From Shewanella baltica (lineage in GTDB: Bacteria > Pseudomonadota > Gammaproteobacteria > Enterobacterales > Shewanellaceae), in contig NZ_UGYM01000002.1 of NCBI RefSeq assembly GCF_900456975.1, forward strand, positions 1,798,001 through 1,862,000: a DNA stretch of 64,000 nt. Reading direction: 5' to 3'. The notes under the pieces are model-generated. The model saw only the letters and a list, made by a program, of their open reading frames with translations, ran no database searches and was not told the origin of the DNA. This document shows, piece by piece, positions 10,840 to 19,534 of this stretch (the stretch's first letter is position 1; the number at the start of each line of letters is the position of its first letter). Made by a program: the position numbers and the translations under genes.

Positions 10840-10900
10840 ATGATCATCTTGAATCAGTCCGCCAGAAGGATATAGTCCTCCGGCAGTGAGCGTCCGAAGG

Positions 10901-10951
10901 CTACCGCATATGGTGGTGATGGTGGTGGATAGCGTTCAGTAGTGGGCTCAT
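10901..10951 (-). CDS. hisL: his operon leader peptide
   Basis: A 16-codon ORF, MSPLLNAIHHHHHHMR then TAG, preceded by GAGAG 5 nt before the ATG. Six consecutive His codons followed by an intrinsic terminator upstream of hisG is the diagnostic arrangement for ribosome-mediated his attenuation. When charged His-tRNA is scarce the ribosome stalls on the His run, an antiterminator forms and hisGDCBHAFI is transcribed. The run is one codon shorter than the seven of the E. coli leader. This is an authentic leader, not a cloned tag, as terminator and operon are in register. Confidence 0.95.
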   Translation of the reverse strand: MSPLLNAIHHHHHHMR

Positions 10952-11712
10952 TTTACTCTCTCGGTATTTAACTTTATTGGCTCAACTGCTCGAAATACAG
11001 TGAAGCGTTGAATGCGTTGTTACGGACGTCTATCCGTATAAGTAGATTTAAACTAACCGCTTTTATGAGCCTTTGCAACAGCAATTTTGAATTAAATGAG
11101 AATATTTATGCGTTTTTGTGAAAGGCAGGTGGTTATCGCTAAATAAAGCCATTGAGCATATTTGTTGAGGGGATGTTGAAAGTGGACCGAAATGTGTTGG
11201 TAAGTCGTGCCGAACTAGCATCAGCGTAATCTGTTCCAATGACCGAGAAAGTCGTGAAGTCAATGTGTATGTAATCATTAAGCACAGTCATTCCAGTAAC
11301 ACGCCGTGAATATATCCATATATGCCGCCGTCGAGCCTTCAGCGACGAGTTTATGGCGAGTCACTGGGGAAACAATGGCAATTAATGCTGCGCGTACTCA
11401 AGTATCTTGTTTTGGGAGCTTTGTATCAAAACTGACGACCCATAATGAATAGCTTTAAATGGAGGCTCATGTATGGCGCGAGGGAAAGAACCCGCGAAAT
11501 TATCCTTGCTAACTTGTAGTCTTATCTTAAATCAGCATAATGCTTCGAGCTGTTAAGCTTAACGCTATCGTTTACGGCTGCGGTTTGCGGCACTAACCAG
11601 TGCTTGTGGTTAATTAAAGTCATCACAATGCACTCGCTCAGCAGCCCGCAGCAGCTTATAGTGTGGCCTGACTACATTGTTTTATAACGATCCCTAACAC
11701 CTTGATAAAGGA
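10952..11712. other. Intergenic region between his leader and yoaA
   Basis: About 760 nt with no convincing gene. It must hold the his promoter (minus) and the yoaA promoter (plus). A 37-codon plus frame at 11322-11435 (MPPSSLQRRVYGESLGKQWQ and onward) lacks a good ribosome binding site. A 71-codon minus frame at 11063-11278 has no recognisable features. Neither is called. Confidence 0.5.
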
Positions 11713-13734
11713 TTGATTATCCCTTTGACTCGCTCCCGCCAACCGACATCAAAGCATGCACCCTCTAAAGAAATAGTGGCTAAGCCTGCTGCCTCAAAAG
11801 GCGCTGCTGCGGTGAGCCGACTCGCGGGCGAAGTGCAACGCGCATTTTTGCCCGATGGAGTATTGTCTAAACATATTCAAGGGTTTAGTGCGCGAACAAG
11901 CCAAATGCAGATGGCGCAGCAAGTGAGTGAGGCGATAGCGTCTAAGAGTAATGTGGTGATTGAGGCGGGCACAGGGGTGGGTAAAACCTTTGCATATTTG
12001 ATCCCCGCGATATTGAGCGGCAAGCAAGTTATCGTCAGTACGGGCAGTAAAAATCTGCAAGAGCAGTTGTTTTTTAAAGACTTACCCGCGCTGGTCGCCA
12101 TGTTGGGGATTGAGCCCAAACTGGCGCTGCTTAAGGGGCGCAATAATTATCTGTGCCAGTGGCGACTCGATAAGCAAATGAGCGAGGCGACACATATCGA
12201 TGCGCGTTTATTGGATGATTTGTTGAAAATCAATCAGTGGGCGAGCACCTGTAAAGATGGCGATATTGGCGGCTTGACCTCAGTACCTGAGAATTCCTCG
12301 GCGCTGCCGCTCGTGGTCAGTACCAAAGAAAGCTGTATTGGTAAGCGCTGCGATTTTTATGATGCCTGCTTTACGCGCAAGGCGCGCAGCCGTGCCATGG
12401 ATGCCAAAATTATTGTGGTTAACCACCATTTATTTTTCGCCGATAGCGTACTCAAAGACACGGGCTTTGCCGAGTTACTGCCCGATCCCGACGTAGTGAT
12501 TTTCGATGAAGCGCATTTATTACCCGATATTTGCGTTAACTATTTTGGCCAGCAATGTTCGAGTCGCACTATCGATGATTTTATTCAAAAGCTACTCGCT
12601 ATTTATCAGACCGAACTCAGTGATACGGGGCAACTCGCCCAATTTTGTCAGCGTTGCCTCGCTAAATTAAGTGACTGGCATAATCAGTTATATTCCTGCG
12701 GTGAATCCGACTGGCGTTTAGTGCTGGGCAATAAAGCGCTCGCGGCGGCGTCATGGGATTTATTAGCGGAATTAACTGCGCTGCAGAATTTATTAATGGC
12801 CCATATTGGCCGCAGTGAATTGTTAGATGATATCGCCATCAAGTTGGCGGAGCTGAATAATAAGCTCAGTGTGTTTTTTAACTGCGATAATAATCTGGCG
12901 GCCTACAGCATTGAATTTGGTAGTCGCTTTGTGGTGCTGCGAATTTCACCCATCAATATTGCCCGTGAGTGCCAGCAGTTATTTGTGCCGGAAACCAGCT
13001 GGATATTTACCTCGGCAACTTTGCAAGTTAACCGCAGTCTTGCCCATTTCGCCAGAGAAATGGGTATCGTCGATGCGCAGCAAAGCATTCTCGACAGTCC
13101 CTTCGATTATCCCCGCCAAGCGGTATTTTGTGTGCCGAGACAACTCGGCAGCGTGACCAATCAACAGCAAGCGTTAAAGCAGCTGGTGGAGGTGTGCGTG
13201 CAAGCTATAGATGCGGCACAGGGACGGACTTTTATTTTATTTACCAGCCATAAAATGCTCGAACAAGCGGCGCTGGCACTGCGAACTCGCACTCATTATC
13301 CGCTGCTGGTACAAGGTCAAGCGGGTAAACAGAGTCTTCTGACGAAGTTTCGCCAACTCGGCAATGCGGTATTGCTCGGCACCAGCAGTTTTTGGGAAGG
13401 GGTGGATGTGCGCGGCAAATTATTAAGCTGCGTGATTATCGACAAATTACCTTTTGTGTCGCCTGATGAGCCCCTGTATCGTGCCCGAGCCGACAATGTT
13501 AGTCGTCATGGACTCGATCCTTTTACTGAAGTGTCCTTACCGCAGGCGATTATTGCGCTAAAACAAGGTGTTGGCCGTCTTATTCGTGATGAGAAAGATC
13601 GCGGTGTGCTGATCCTTTGCGATAATCGCATCGTGAATCGCTACTATGGCCAAGCCTTTTTAAACTCATTGCCGCCGATGGCGCGCACCCGTGACTTAGA
13701 TAAAGCGCTGGAATTTTTAAGGCAGATCCCTTAA
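11713..13734 (+). CDS. yoaA: YoaA-type ATP-dependent iron-sulfur helicase (DinG/XPD family)
   Basis: 673-residue XPD-like superfamily 2 5'-3' DNA helicase, associated in E. coli with the polymerase III chi subunit in repair. Seen are Walker A GTGVGKT at 86-92, DEAH at 265-268, probable 4Fe-4S ligands C148, C208, C213 and C219 (CIGKRCDFYDAC), the late motif SSFWEGVDVRG, and QGVGRLIRDEKDRGVL. The frame opens at TTG 11713, right after AAAGGA. That spacing is too tight, and TTG at 11725 is an alternative, so the start is uncertain. About 40 N-terminal residues are extra relative to E. coli YoaA. The stop lies in a fourfold 14-nt array. Confidence 0.92.
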   Translation: MIIPLTRSRQPTSKHAPSKEIVAKPAASKGAAAVSRLAGEVQRAFLPDGVLSKHIQGFSARTSQMQMAQQVSEAIASKSNVVIEAGTGVGKTFAYLIPAILSGKQVIVSTGSKNLQEQLFFKDLPALVAMLGIEPKLALLKGRNNYLCQWRLDKQMSEATHIDARLLDDLLKINQWASTCKDGDIGGLTSVPENSSALPLVVSTKESCIGKRCDFYDACFTRKARSRAMDAKIIVVNHHLFFADSVLKDTGFAELLPDPDVVIFDEAHLLPDICVNYFGQQCSSRTIDDFIQKLLAIYQTELSDTGQLAQFCQRCLAKLSDWHNQLYSCGESDWRLVLGNKALAAASWDLLAELTALQNLLMAHIGRSELLDDIAIKLAELNNKLSVFFNCDNNLAAYSIEFGSRFVVLRISPINIARECQQLFVPETSWIFTSATLQVNRSLAHFAREMGIVDAQQSILDSPFDYPRQAVFCVPRQLGSVTNQQQALKQLVEVCVQAIDAAQGRTFILFTSHKMLEQAALALRTRTHYPLLVQGQAGKQSLLTKFRQLGNAVLLGTSSFWEGVDVRGKLLSCVIIDKLPFVSPDEPLYRARADNVSRHGLDPFTEVSLPQAIIALKQGVGRLIRDEKDRGVLILCDNRIVNRYYGQAFLNSLPPMARTRDLDKALEFLRQIP

Positions 13735-13782
13735 AAACGCTCCCTTAAAGCCTATCCCATAAAACAAATCCCTTAAGGCAGC
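13727..13782 (+). repeat. Four 14-nt units overlapping the yoaA stop codon
   Basis: TCCCTTAAAAACGC, TCCCTTAAAGCCTA, TCCCATAAAACAAA and TCCCTTAAGGCAGC run head to tail without gaps. The first unit contains the yoaA stop TAA (13732-13734), so each copy reproduces the final Pro codon context and the stop. Confidence 0.85.
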
Positions 13783-13836
13783 TCGCTTGGGGAAGTGTTC
13801 TAAAAGTTCGAAAGCTTAAAACTGAATTCATAAACA

Positions 13837-13869
13837 ACGGGCTGGCGATAGTTTCGCAAGCCCGTTTTT
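13837..13869 (+). terminator. yoaA terminator
   Basis: ACGGGCT (13837-13843) pairs with AGCCCGT (13859-13865), extended inward by GCGA/TCGC across one mismatch, and is followed by T residues. It lies between the convergent yoaA and TonB-receptor genes. Confidence 0.8.
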
Positions 13870-13903
13870 ACCAAGATAAACCCATGTCTGTGGCTGATTG
13901 CTA

Positions 13904-15892
13904 TTAGAAACTTGCCGTCACGCCCGCATAAATACTTCGGCTCTTTTGAATGTAATCAAGATCGGTAGCCACTTGGTCGCGTTCTGTATCCGTTAGGTTA
14001 GTGACGCCGAGTTTGACTCTGAACATAGGATTGATTTGGTAATTTGCGCCGAGATCTAGTGAACCATAACCCGTCGATTTTACATTGGTGCGCAAATACT
14101 GATCGCCAGTATAGTGGTAGGCGATAAAGGTGGATAAGCCCTCCAATGCCAGCCATTGCAGTTTCAGGTTGTAGCTGTCATCCGGCGTTAGGGTAAAAGG
14201 CGCGCCATTTTGCTTATCTTCGGCATCGGTTTTACTGTAATTACCGCTAAAGCTGACCGTGTCGGTTACATCGTACCAAGCCTGTAGTTCCCAACCGGTG
14301 ATCTTGGCTTCGTTCACGTTTTGATAAGTCAACACTGCGCCGGGCGTCCTATCCCAGGTTTCTGTGATGATTTTATTTTCTACATCATTGTGGAAGTAGG
14401 TGATTGAGCCGCCAAAATCCGTGGTTTGATATTGGGTCGATAATTCGTAGTTCACTGAGGTTTCGGCTTGTAAATCTGGATTGCCCGCGACGGTACAGGC
14501 GCCGCGACAAGCTGGGATAATATAGTCGGCTTGGGACTGCGACATATTTGGCGCTTTAAATGCCTTGCCACCGCCACCTTTGATCACCCATTCAGAGCTT
14601 AAGTTATACACCAAATACACGCGTGGGCTAAATTCGGTGCCGTACACATTGTGGTGATCGACGCGCCCCCCTAAGGTGATATTGAGTTCGCCTAAGCTAA
14701 ATTCATCTTGCAGATACAAGGCTGACTGGCTGTCGTCTAAGGTGCCATCACCCAAAATATTGCGGCTGTTTTCAAGCTGAGTCCAACGGTATTCCGCGCC
14801 GCTGGTTAACATGTGATCCCCAAGTAGTACTGTGGTTTGGCCGTCGAGATTGTGGTTAGTTTGGGTGATATGCCCAATCTCGGCGATCAGCGCCGAGTCG
14901 TCAGTCACCTCAACATTTTCATAGTAATAGCGCAGGCGAGTATCGCCCCAATTCCAGTGGCCATTGTGGGTTAAACCTGAGCTTATCCGCTCGGCTTGCT
15001 GGTTATTGGTAAGGATAGTGCCGTAGTTATTCCAATCCGACTCGCGTTCGTCGTTGGCGTAACTTAAGTCAAATTGCAGATCTTGTTGGCTATCAATCAA
15101 CCATTGCAGGTTAGCGAGGGCGCTGATTTCATCTCTGTCTTCTAACGCATCGATTGTGGGTTTTAAATCTGAGCGCCAGGCATCACGTTGATTGCTGTCG
15201 ACGATTAAGTTTGCCAGCAATTTATCTTTGATCAGCGCGCCGCTGGTGTAGAAATTGTACTTAGTGCTGTCGCCACCTTTGCCGCTGGTGGGCGTATCGT
15301 ATTGCACGCCGACACTGGTCTGCCAGTCGTCAGTGGGTTGGCGCAAAATCACGTTAACCACGCCACCTAAGGCTTCGGAGCCATACAGGGATGACATGGG
15401 CCCGCGCACGACTTCGATACGCTCAATCGCAGACATGGGAATGGATGATAAGTCAAAATCGTTACCATAACTGGAGGTTAGCGCTTCGCGGGAGTTGACT
15501 CGCCGACCGTTGATTAAGATCAGCGTGTAGTCCGAATCCAGTCCGCGTAGGCTAATTTCATTGCGACCATAGGGCGTGCCTTCACTGATATTCACGCCCT
15601 GTAAATAACGCACTGCACTGGCCAGATCGTCGATCACTAGCGCTTCGAGCTCGCTGCGGTTAATTACTGACACAGAAGCGGGCGCCGACAGTTCCGAATG
15701 CTGAGTTTGCGTAGCTGTGATCACCATACGTTCCATTTCTGGCGTGGCATCTTGGGGAGCTGCTGCAGTTGCCCATGCAGCGGGTAACAACAGGCTTAAG
15801 CCAATGGCGCGCGATAGCAGGCTCAGTTTAGGTGACAGAGCTGCAACGGATGTATGACTTGTTTTGCGAGTACGGCGGATTAAGCGGGACAT
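13904..15892 (-). CDS. TonB-dependent outer-membrane receptor (CirA/FepA-like)
   Basis: 662-residue outer-membrane receptor. A signal sequence ends near AWATAAAPQ (about residue 45). The plug domain (about 55-165) contains ISLRGLDSDYTLILINGRRV and IERIEVVRGPMSSLYGSEAL, and a 22-strand barrel ends in the aromatic YAGVTASF. The plug is closest in wording to CirA/FepA-type catecholate or colicin I receptors; the substrate cannot be told from sequence. The ATG at 15892 has AAGGAAG 8 nt upstream; an earlier ATG at 15949 would disrupt the signal peptide. A Fur-box-like palindrome lies in the leader, so iron control is likely. It is monocistronic. Confidence 0.9.
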   Translation of the reverse strand: MSRLIRRTRKTSHTSVAALSPKLSLLSRAIGLSLLLPAAWATAAAPQDATPEMERMVITATQTQHSELSAPASVSVINRSELEALVIDDLASAVRYLQGVNISEGTPYGRNEISLRGLDSDYTLILINGRRVNSREALTSSYGNDFDLSSIPMSAIERIEVVRGPMSSLYGSEALGGVVNVILRQPTDDWQTSVGVQYDTPTSGKGGDSTKYNFYTSGALIKDKLLANLIVDSNQRDAWRSDLKPTIDALEDRDEISALANLQWLIDSQQDLQFDLSYANDERESDWNNYGTILTNNQQAERISSGLTHNGHWNWGDTRLRYYYENVEVTDDSALIAEIGHITQTNHNLDGQTTVLLGDHMLTSGAEYRWTQLENSRNILGDGTLDDSQSALYLQDEFSLGELNITLGGRVDHHNVYGTEFSPRVYLVYNLSSEWVIKGGGGKAFKAPNMSQSQADYIIPACRGACTVAGNPDLQAETSVNYELSTQYQTTDFGGSITYFHNDVENKIITETWDRTPGAVLTYQNVNEAKITGWELQAWYDVTDTVSFSGNYSKTDAEDKQNGAPFTLTPDDSYNLKLQWLALEGLSTFIAYHYTGDQYLRTNVKSTGYGSLDLGANYQINPMFRVKLGVTNLTDTERDQVATDLDYIQKSRSIYAGVTASF

Positions 15893-15918
15893 ATCATTCT
15901 TCCTTGGATAATTTCGGC

Positions 15919-15937
15919 GAATGATAATTATTCTTAA
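15919..15937. promoter_or_regulatory. Fur-box-like palindrome upstream of the TonB receptor
   Basis: GAATGATAATTATTCTTAA is near-palindromic around ATAATTAT and resembles the Fur consensus GATAATGATAATCATTATC. It ends 27 nt before the receptor start, overlapping the likely promoter. Confidence 0.7.
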
Positions 15938-16323
15938 ATAGTGCATCAAGAGTGCAGATCCCGCTTTTGTGTAAAGACTATGTAAATTTTACTCTTTAGT
16001 AACAGTATGATAGCGGGTATGCAGTTGTGGATCGCAGCGTTCACCACGAAACTGATATTGCTGAGAAGCAAATATGAGAAAGCTAATGCGAAAAAGCGAA
16101 ACGCTGAGGTGGGTTAAATCGCGCAAAGATAGTGAAACTAGCCATAAATTGTCGGCAGATGCAGCAGGTAAATTCAATTTTTAATTATATTATTCTGATT
16201 TAAAAGGATAATTTAATTGGCATACGCTTTGCTGACACTTCTGCTTCAGATTTGTGGCGTTATGCAGGTTTGTGATGTGAATCGTCGCCATAAAAATTTA
16301 CAGCCAACATTCACGGAGAGAAT
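15938..16323. other. Intergenic region between the TonB receptor and the NTF2-like gene
   Basis: About 385 nt between divergent genes. An AT-rich stretch at 16171-16215 (TTTTTAATTATATTATTCTG) may hold promoters. No gene or strong hairpin was seen. Confidence 0.4.
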
Positions 16324-16902
16324 ATGAATCCAGCATTTTATAGCCTAGCCACAGTCGCCGTTTTAACCTTGTCACTCGCCACAACCGAACCGGCTGTTGC
16401 CACAGATGCTCCTACACTAGCTAAAGCCGCATCGGATAAAACCGCTGAGGCTTCACATGCAGGCATTGCGCAACCCGCGACAGCGTTAGAAGATACCTTA
16501 TCTGCCCAAATTGCAGCGGTGGATTTTGCCGTGTTTGATAGCTTCAATAAGTGCGCAGCCTCCGCTGAACTTAAGAAACACGCGGCGTTTTTCACTGAAG
16601 ATGTGGAGTTTTACCACGACACAGGTGGCGTGACGTGGAACCGCAAGGACATGATCGCCAACACCGAAAAATACGCCTGTGGCCATTACCGCCGCGAGTT
16701 AGTTGCGGGCACGATGAAAGTGTTTCCGGTGAAAGAGTTTGGCGCAATAGAGCTAGGCGTTCACCGTTTTTGCAGCTTTGAAACCGGCAGCTGTGATGGT
16801 CTAGCCGACTTTGTCATTGTGTGGCGCAAACAGGGCGAACAGTGGAAAGCCACCCGAGTGCTGAGTTATGGGCACAGAACCGCTGAGGCCAAAACTGACT
16901 AA
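16324..16902 (+). CDS. Secreted NTF2-like (DUF4440/SnoaL-type) protein
   Basis: 192 residues. A signal peptide (1-27, cleavage probably after AVA in EPAVATDAP) is followed by a low-complexity Ala-rich linker (28-60). An NTF2-like fold follows, beginning VDFAVFDSFNKCAASAELKK. The stretches HAAFFTEDVEFYHDTGGVT, RKDMIANTEKYACG and FVIVWRKQGEQWKATRVLSY match the cone-shaped DUF4440 pattern of polyketide-cyclase-like proteins. Four Cys in the domain could form disulfides in the periplasm. GGAGAG lies 4 nt before the ATG. Function unknown; it is divergent from the TonB receptor but no functional link is shown. Confidence 0.75.
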   Translation: MNPAFYSLATVAVLTLSLATTEPAVATDAPTLAKAASDKTAEASHAGIAQPATALEDTLSAQIAAVDFAVFDSFNKCAASAELKKHAAFFTEDVEFYHDTGGVTWNRKDMIANTEKYACGHYRRELVAGTMKVFPVKEFGAIELGVHRFCSFETGSCDGLADFVIVWRKQGEQWKATRVLSYGHRTAEAKTD

Positions 16903-16914
16903 ACCACGATACTA

Positions 16915-16972
16915 AAGCTAGCTTTTAACAAGAAACGAGTCCCTAACAAAATGCTAGCCTTTAACAAAATGC
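16915..16972. repeat. 18-nt array overlapping the DUF938 stop codon
   Basis: On the minus strand CATTTTGTTAAAGGCTAG, the codons for HFVKG plus the stop, is followed head to tail by CATTTTGTTAGGGACTCG and TTTCTTGTTAAAAGCTAG. These are three 18-nt copies of the gene's last codons including the stop. Confidence 0.85.
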
Positions 16973-17601
16973 AGCAGTCGATTATTGGCGGGCATAGCCA
17001 CATCTTGCTCGAGTGTTAAGCCTTGCTCGCTGGCTAAACTGCAAATCCATTCGATATCGCGAATGCCGCTGGCGGGATCGCGCTGTTTTAAAAAGGCATC
17101 GAATTGGCGATTGCTGTCACTGCTGAATTCGCCTTGGTAGTTGAAGGGGCCGTAAATGCACAGTGTTTTGAGTTGGGGGAGATACAGACCAAGACCAGTA
17201 AAAAGCGCTTCTACCATGTTTTTGCTCATAATATGCAAAGTGTTCGCAGTAAATACGCCATCAATATCAGGTGTTAATCCCTCCACCGGCCATGGCGCGG
17301 TAACATCAAGGATAAGCGGTAAAGCTAGATTTGCCCCAGCATTGAATAGCCCGCCTTCTTGCTCGCATCTTGCGCTAATGCCACCAATATATTCTGCTTG
17401 ATCGCTGGTTTGCCAGATTAAATGGGGAAGATTTGCTGCAAAAAATACGGCATGTTGGCCAGTGCCACTGCCGATTTCGAGCACATGTTGGTTGAGTGAG
17501 AATGCTTGCGTTAATACGGCTAAAATCGGCGCTTTGTTGTTTTCGCACGCTTGGGAAAACGGCAGTTGGCTAAGTGGCTGGACAATTGGCAATCGTGGCA
17601 T
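16954..17601 (-). CDS. DUF938 SAM-dependent methyltransferase-like protein
   Basis: 215 residues of the DUF938 class I methyltransferase family, substrate unknown. LPFSQACENNKAPILAVL is the typical opening, VLEIGSGTGQHAVFFAANLP is the SAM-binding motif I, and GVFTANTLHIMS and YGPFNYQGEFSSDSNRQFD are strongly family-like. The length is usual. It is monocistronic and convergent with the NTF2-like gene. The C-terminal codons and stop are the first unit of a downstream 18-nt repeat. Confidence 0.88.
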   Translation of the reverse strand: MPRLPIVQPLSQLPFSQACENNKAPILAVLTQAFSLNQHVLEIGSGTGQHAVFFAANLPHLIWQTSDQAEYIGGISARCEQEGGLFNAGANLALPLILDVTAPWPVEGLTPDIDGVFTANTLHIMSKNMVEALFTGLGLYLPQLKTLCIYGPFNYQGEFSSDSNRQFDAFLKQRDPASGIRDIEWICSLASEQGLTLEQDVAMPANNRLLHFVKG

Positions 17602-18021
17602 AATGGACTCTAGGTTGCTGAGATTAAAAGAGGATGACGCCGCACAAGCCTATCTTAAACCAGCAAAAAGCATAAGGCTTAAAAGATAAAATGAGCCACG
17701 CCTTAATATTCGGCGCCTAAGCTCATATTCTTAATCTCTGGCTCCTTAATCTCTAGCTCCATAATCACAGGGGCCGGCATTTCAGATACTTTCATCTCAA
17801 GCTTTTCCATTTCAGGCTCGTCAAGCAGGAGCCAGCCCAACTCCCTTTGTTATGTCCAGCAAGCGGTTAATCCAATCCACTATTGACCTCGATCTCAACT
17901 CAGATATACTCTCAAATTCTGAACGCTTGTAAAAAATATAAAACAACCGTTGGGGGGACGTGTTAACACTCGCGCCTATAAACTAAGACTCAACACCCAT
18001 TACCAGCACACAGCTTTTAGT
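17602..18021. other. Intergenic region before the PuuB-like gene
   Basis: About 420 nt without a gene. It contains a perfect-length 15-nt duplication, TTAATCTCTGGCTCC (17731-17745) and TTAATCTCTAGCTCC (17746-17760), with weaker copies around it to about 17830. No hairpin terminator was seen. Confidence 0.5.
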
Positions 18022-18077
18022 ACTTAACGTTCAACACTCAACTTTTAATATTTAACTTTTAACACTTAACTTTCAAC
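18022..18077 (+). repeat. Four 14-nt units directly upstream of the PuuB-like gene
   Basis: ACTTAACGTTCAAC, ACTCAACTTTTAAT, ATTTAACTTTTAAC and ACTTAACTTTCAAC run without gaps and end 4 nt before the AAGGA ribosome binding site, so they form the mRNA leader or promoter of the next gene. Confidence 0.85.
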
Positions 18078-18091
18078 ATCAAGGAATGACT

Positions 18092-19381
18092 ATGCCAGCA
18101 GAGCGTTGCGCCTCCTACTACAATGCCACCATAAACCAAGAGTCGAATTATCCTGCGCTTGAAGGCGACATTCGCGTCGATGTGGTGATTGTCGGTGGCG
18201 GGTTTACCGGTGTAGCAACGGCGCTGGAATTATCCGAGAAGGGCTACAAGGTGGCACTTATTGAGGCTAATAAAATTGCGTGGGGCGCAACCGGACGCAA
18301 CGGCGGGCAGGTGACAGGCAGTTTGTCTGGCGATGCCGCGATGACAAAACAACTGCGTCGTCAGATTGGTAATGAAGCTGAAGATTATGTGTGGAATTTA
18401 CGTTGGCGCGGTCATGACATTATTAAAAATCGAGTGGCCAAGTACGGCATAGAGTGTGATTTAAAGTTTGGTCATATCCAAACCGCTTACCAGATGCAGC
18501 ATATGCACGAGCTTAGGGCTATGCATGATGAAGCGCAGCGTCGCGGTATGTGTGAGTTTATGACCTTGGTCTCCGCCGATGAAATGCCCACCTATTTAGG
18601 CTCGCCCTTGTATCACGGCGGCTTAGTTAATCGGCGCAACATGCATTTGCACTCAGTCAATTTATGCCTGGGTGAAGCCCGCGCTGCAGCAGGTCTTGGG
18701 GCGTTGATCTTTGAAAACTCGCCCGTGCTCGATATTGAAGAAGGCGATGTAGCTACCGTTGTCACCGCCAAGGGAAAAGTGCGCGCCAATAGCGTGCTGA
18801 TCGCGGGGAATGCCTACCATAAACTTGCGCGCCCTCAATTGCGTGGCATGTTATTTCCTGCGTCCTTAGGCAATTGTGCTACTGCAATTTTGCCTGATGA
18901 GATCGCTTTGCAGATTAATCCGCAGGATTTAGCCGTGTACGATTGTCGCTTTGTGCTGGATTACTATCGCCTGACTGCAGATAAACGGTTGATGTTCGGC
19001 GGCGGCACTAATTACAGCGGCCGCGATCCTAAAAATGTGGCGGCGGAATTACGGCCTGCAATTGAGCGCACGTTTCCGCAATTAAAGGGTGTTGATATCG
19101 AATTTGCGTGGGCGGGAATGGCGGGGATTGTGATTAACCGTATCCCGCAGCTCGGCAAAGTATCGCCTAATGTATTCTATTGCCAAGGATATTCTGGGCA
19201 TGGGGTGGCGACATCACACATTATGGCTGAGATCATGGCCAATGCGATGGATGGACAATTGCGTGAATTTGATTTGTTTGCCGGCATGCGCCATATCCGT
19301 ATTCCGTTAAATGAATGGTTCGGCAATCAAGCGCTGGCGTTAGGCATGTTGTATTACACTTTACGGGAAAACTGGCGCTAG
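18092..19381 (+). CDS. FAD-dependent amine oxidoreductase, PuuB-like
   Basis: 429-residue DAO-family flavoprotein. The Rossmann motif VVIVGGGFTGVATALELSEK, then NKIAWGATGRNGGQVTGS, FVLDYYRLTADKRLMFGGGT and YCQGYSGHGVATSHIMAEIM closely follow gamma-glutamylputrescine oxidase PuuB of putrescine degradation. Substrate is uncertain because no other puu gene is adjacent; other DAO-type amine oxidases are possible. AAGGA ends at 18085, so ATG 18092 (spacing 6) is preferred to ATG 18086 (spacing 0). No terminator was seen; degenerate repeats fill the 3' region. Confidence 0.85.
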   Translation: MPAERCASYYNATINQESNYPALEGDIRVDVVIVGGGFTGVATALELSEKGYKVALIEANKIAWGATGRNGGQVTGSLSGDAAMTKQLRRQIGNEAEDYVWNLRWRGHDIIKNRVAKYGIECDLKFGHIQTAYQMQHMHELRAMHDEAQRRGMCEFMTLVSADEMPTYLGSPLYHGGLVNRRNMHLHSVNLCLGEARAAAGLGALIFENSPVLDIEEGDVATVVTAKGKVRANSVLIAGNAYHKLARPQLRGMLFPASLGNCATAILPDEIALQINPQDLAVYDCRFVLDYYRLTADKRLMFGGGTNYSGRDPKNVAAELRPAIERTFPQLKGVDIEFAWAGMAGIVINRIPQLGKVSPNVFYCQGYSGHGVATSHIMAEIMANAMDGQLREFDLFAGMRHIRIPLNEWFGNQALALGMLYYTLRENWR

Positions 19382-19429
19382 TTTGCGGCGTCTTGTCTGT
19401 TATCGCTTTGTTTGTTCGAACTGAGTAAT

Positions 19430-19530
19430 CCGCTCAACAACAGGCGGCTCCACAATAAACCTCTCAGCAATAGATTTTTTAGCAACAGACTGCTCCACAA
19501 AATACTGCTCAACAACCGGCTGTTCAGAAA
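19430..19530. repeat. Degenerate CTCAACAACAGG array between the PuuB-like and LysR genes
   Basis: GCTCAACAACAGGCGGCTCC, CTCAGCAATAGATTTTTTAG, GCAACAGACTGCTCCAC and GCTCAACAACCGGCTGTTC recur about every 20-25 nt. It occupies the space between two convergent genes. Confidence 0.6.
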
Positions 19531-19534
19531 AAGA

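Noticed and set aside
10907..10930. Six His codons as a possible engineered His tag
   Set aside because: The codons are in a short ORF with its own start and stop directly before a his attenuator and operon, which explains them naturally.
11063..11278. 71-codon minus-strand ORF between the his leader and yoaA
   Set aside because: No ribosome binding site, no recognisable fold, and it occupies the expected his promoter region.
11322..11435. 37-codon plus-strand ORF MPPSSLQRRVYGESLGKQWQ and onward
   Set aside because: Plausible amino-acid wording but no Shine-Dalgarno sequence and no neighbour support; would need conservation evidence.
17731..18077. Clustered short repeats as a CRISPR array
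   Set aside because: Units are 14-15 nt, degenerate and contiguous without spacers, and no cas gene is present.
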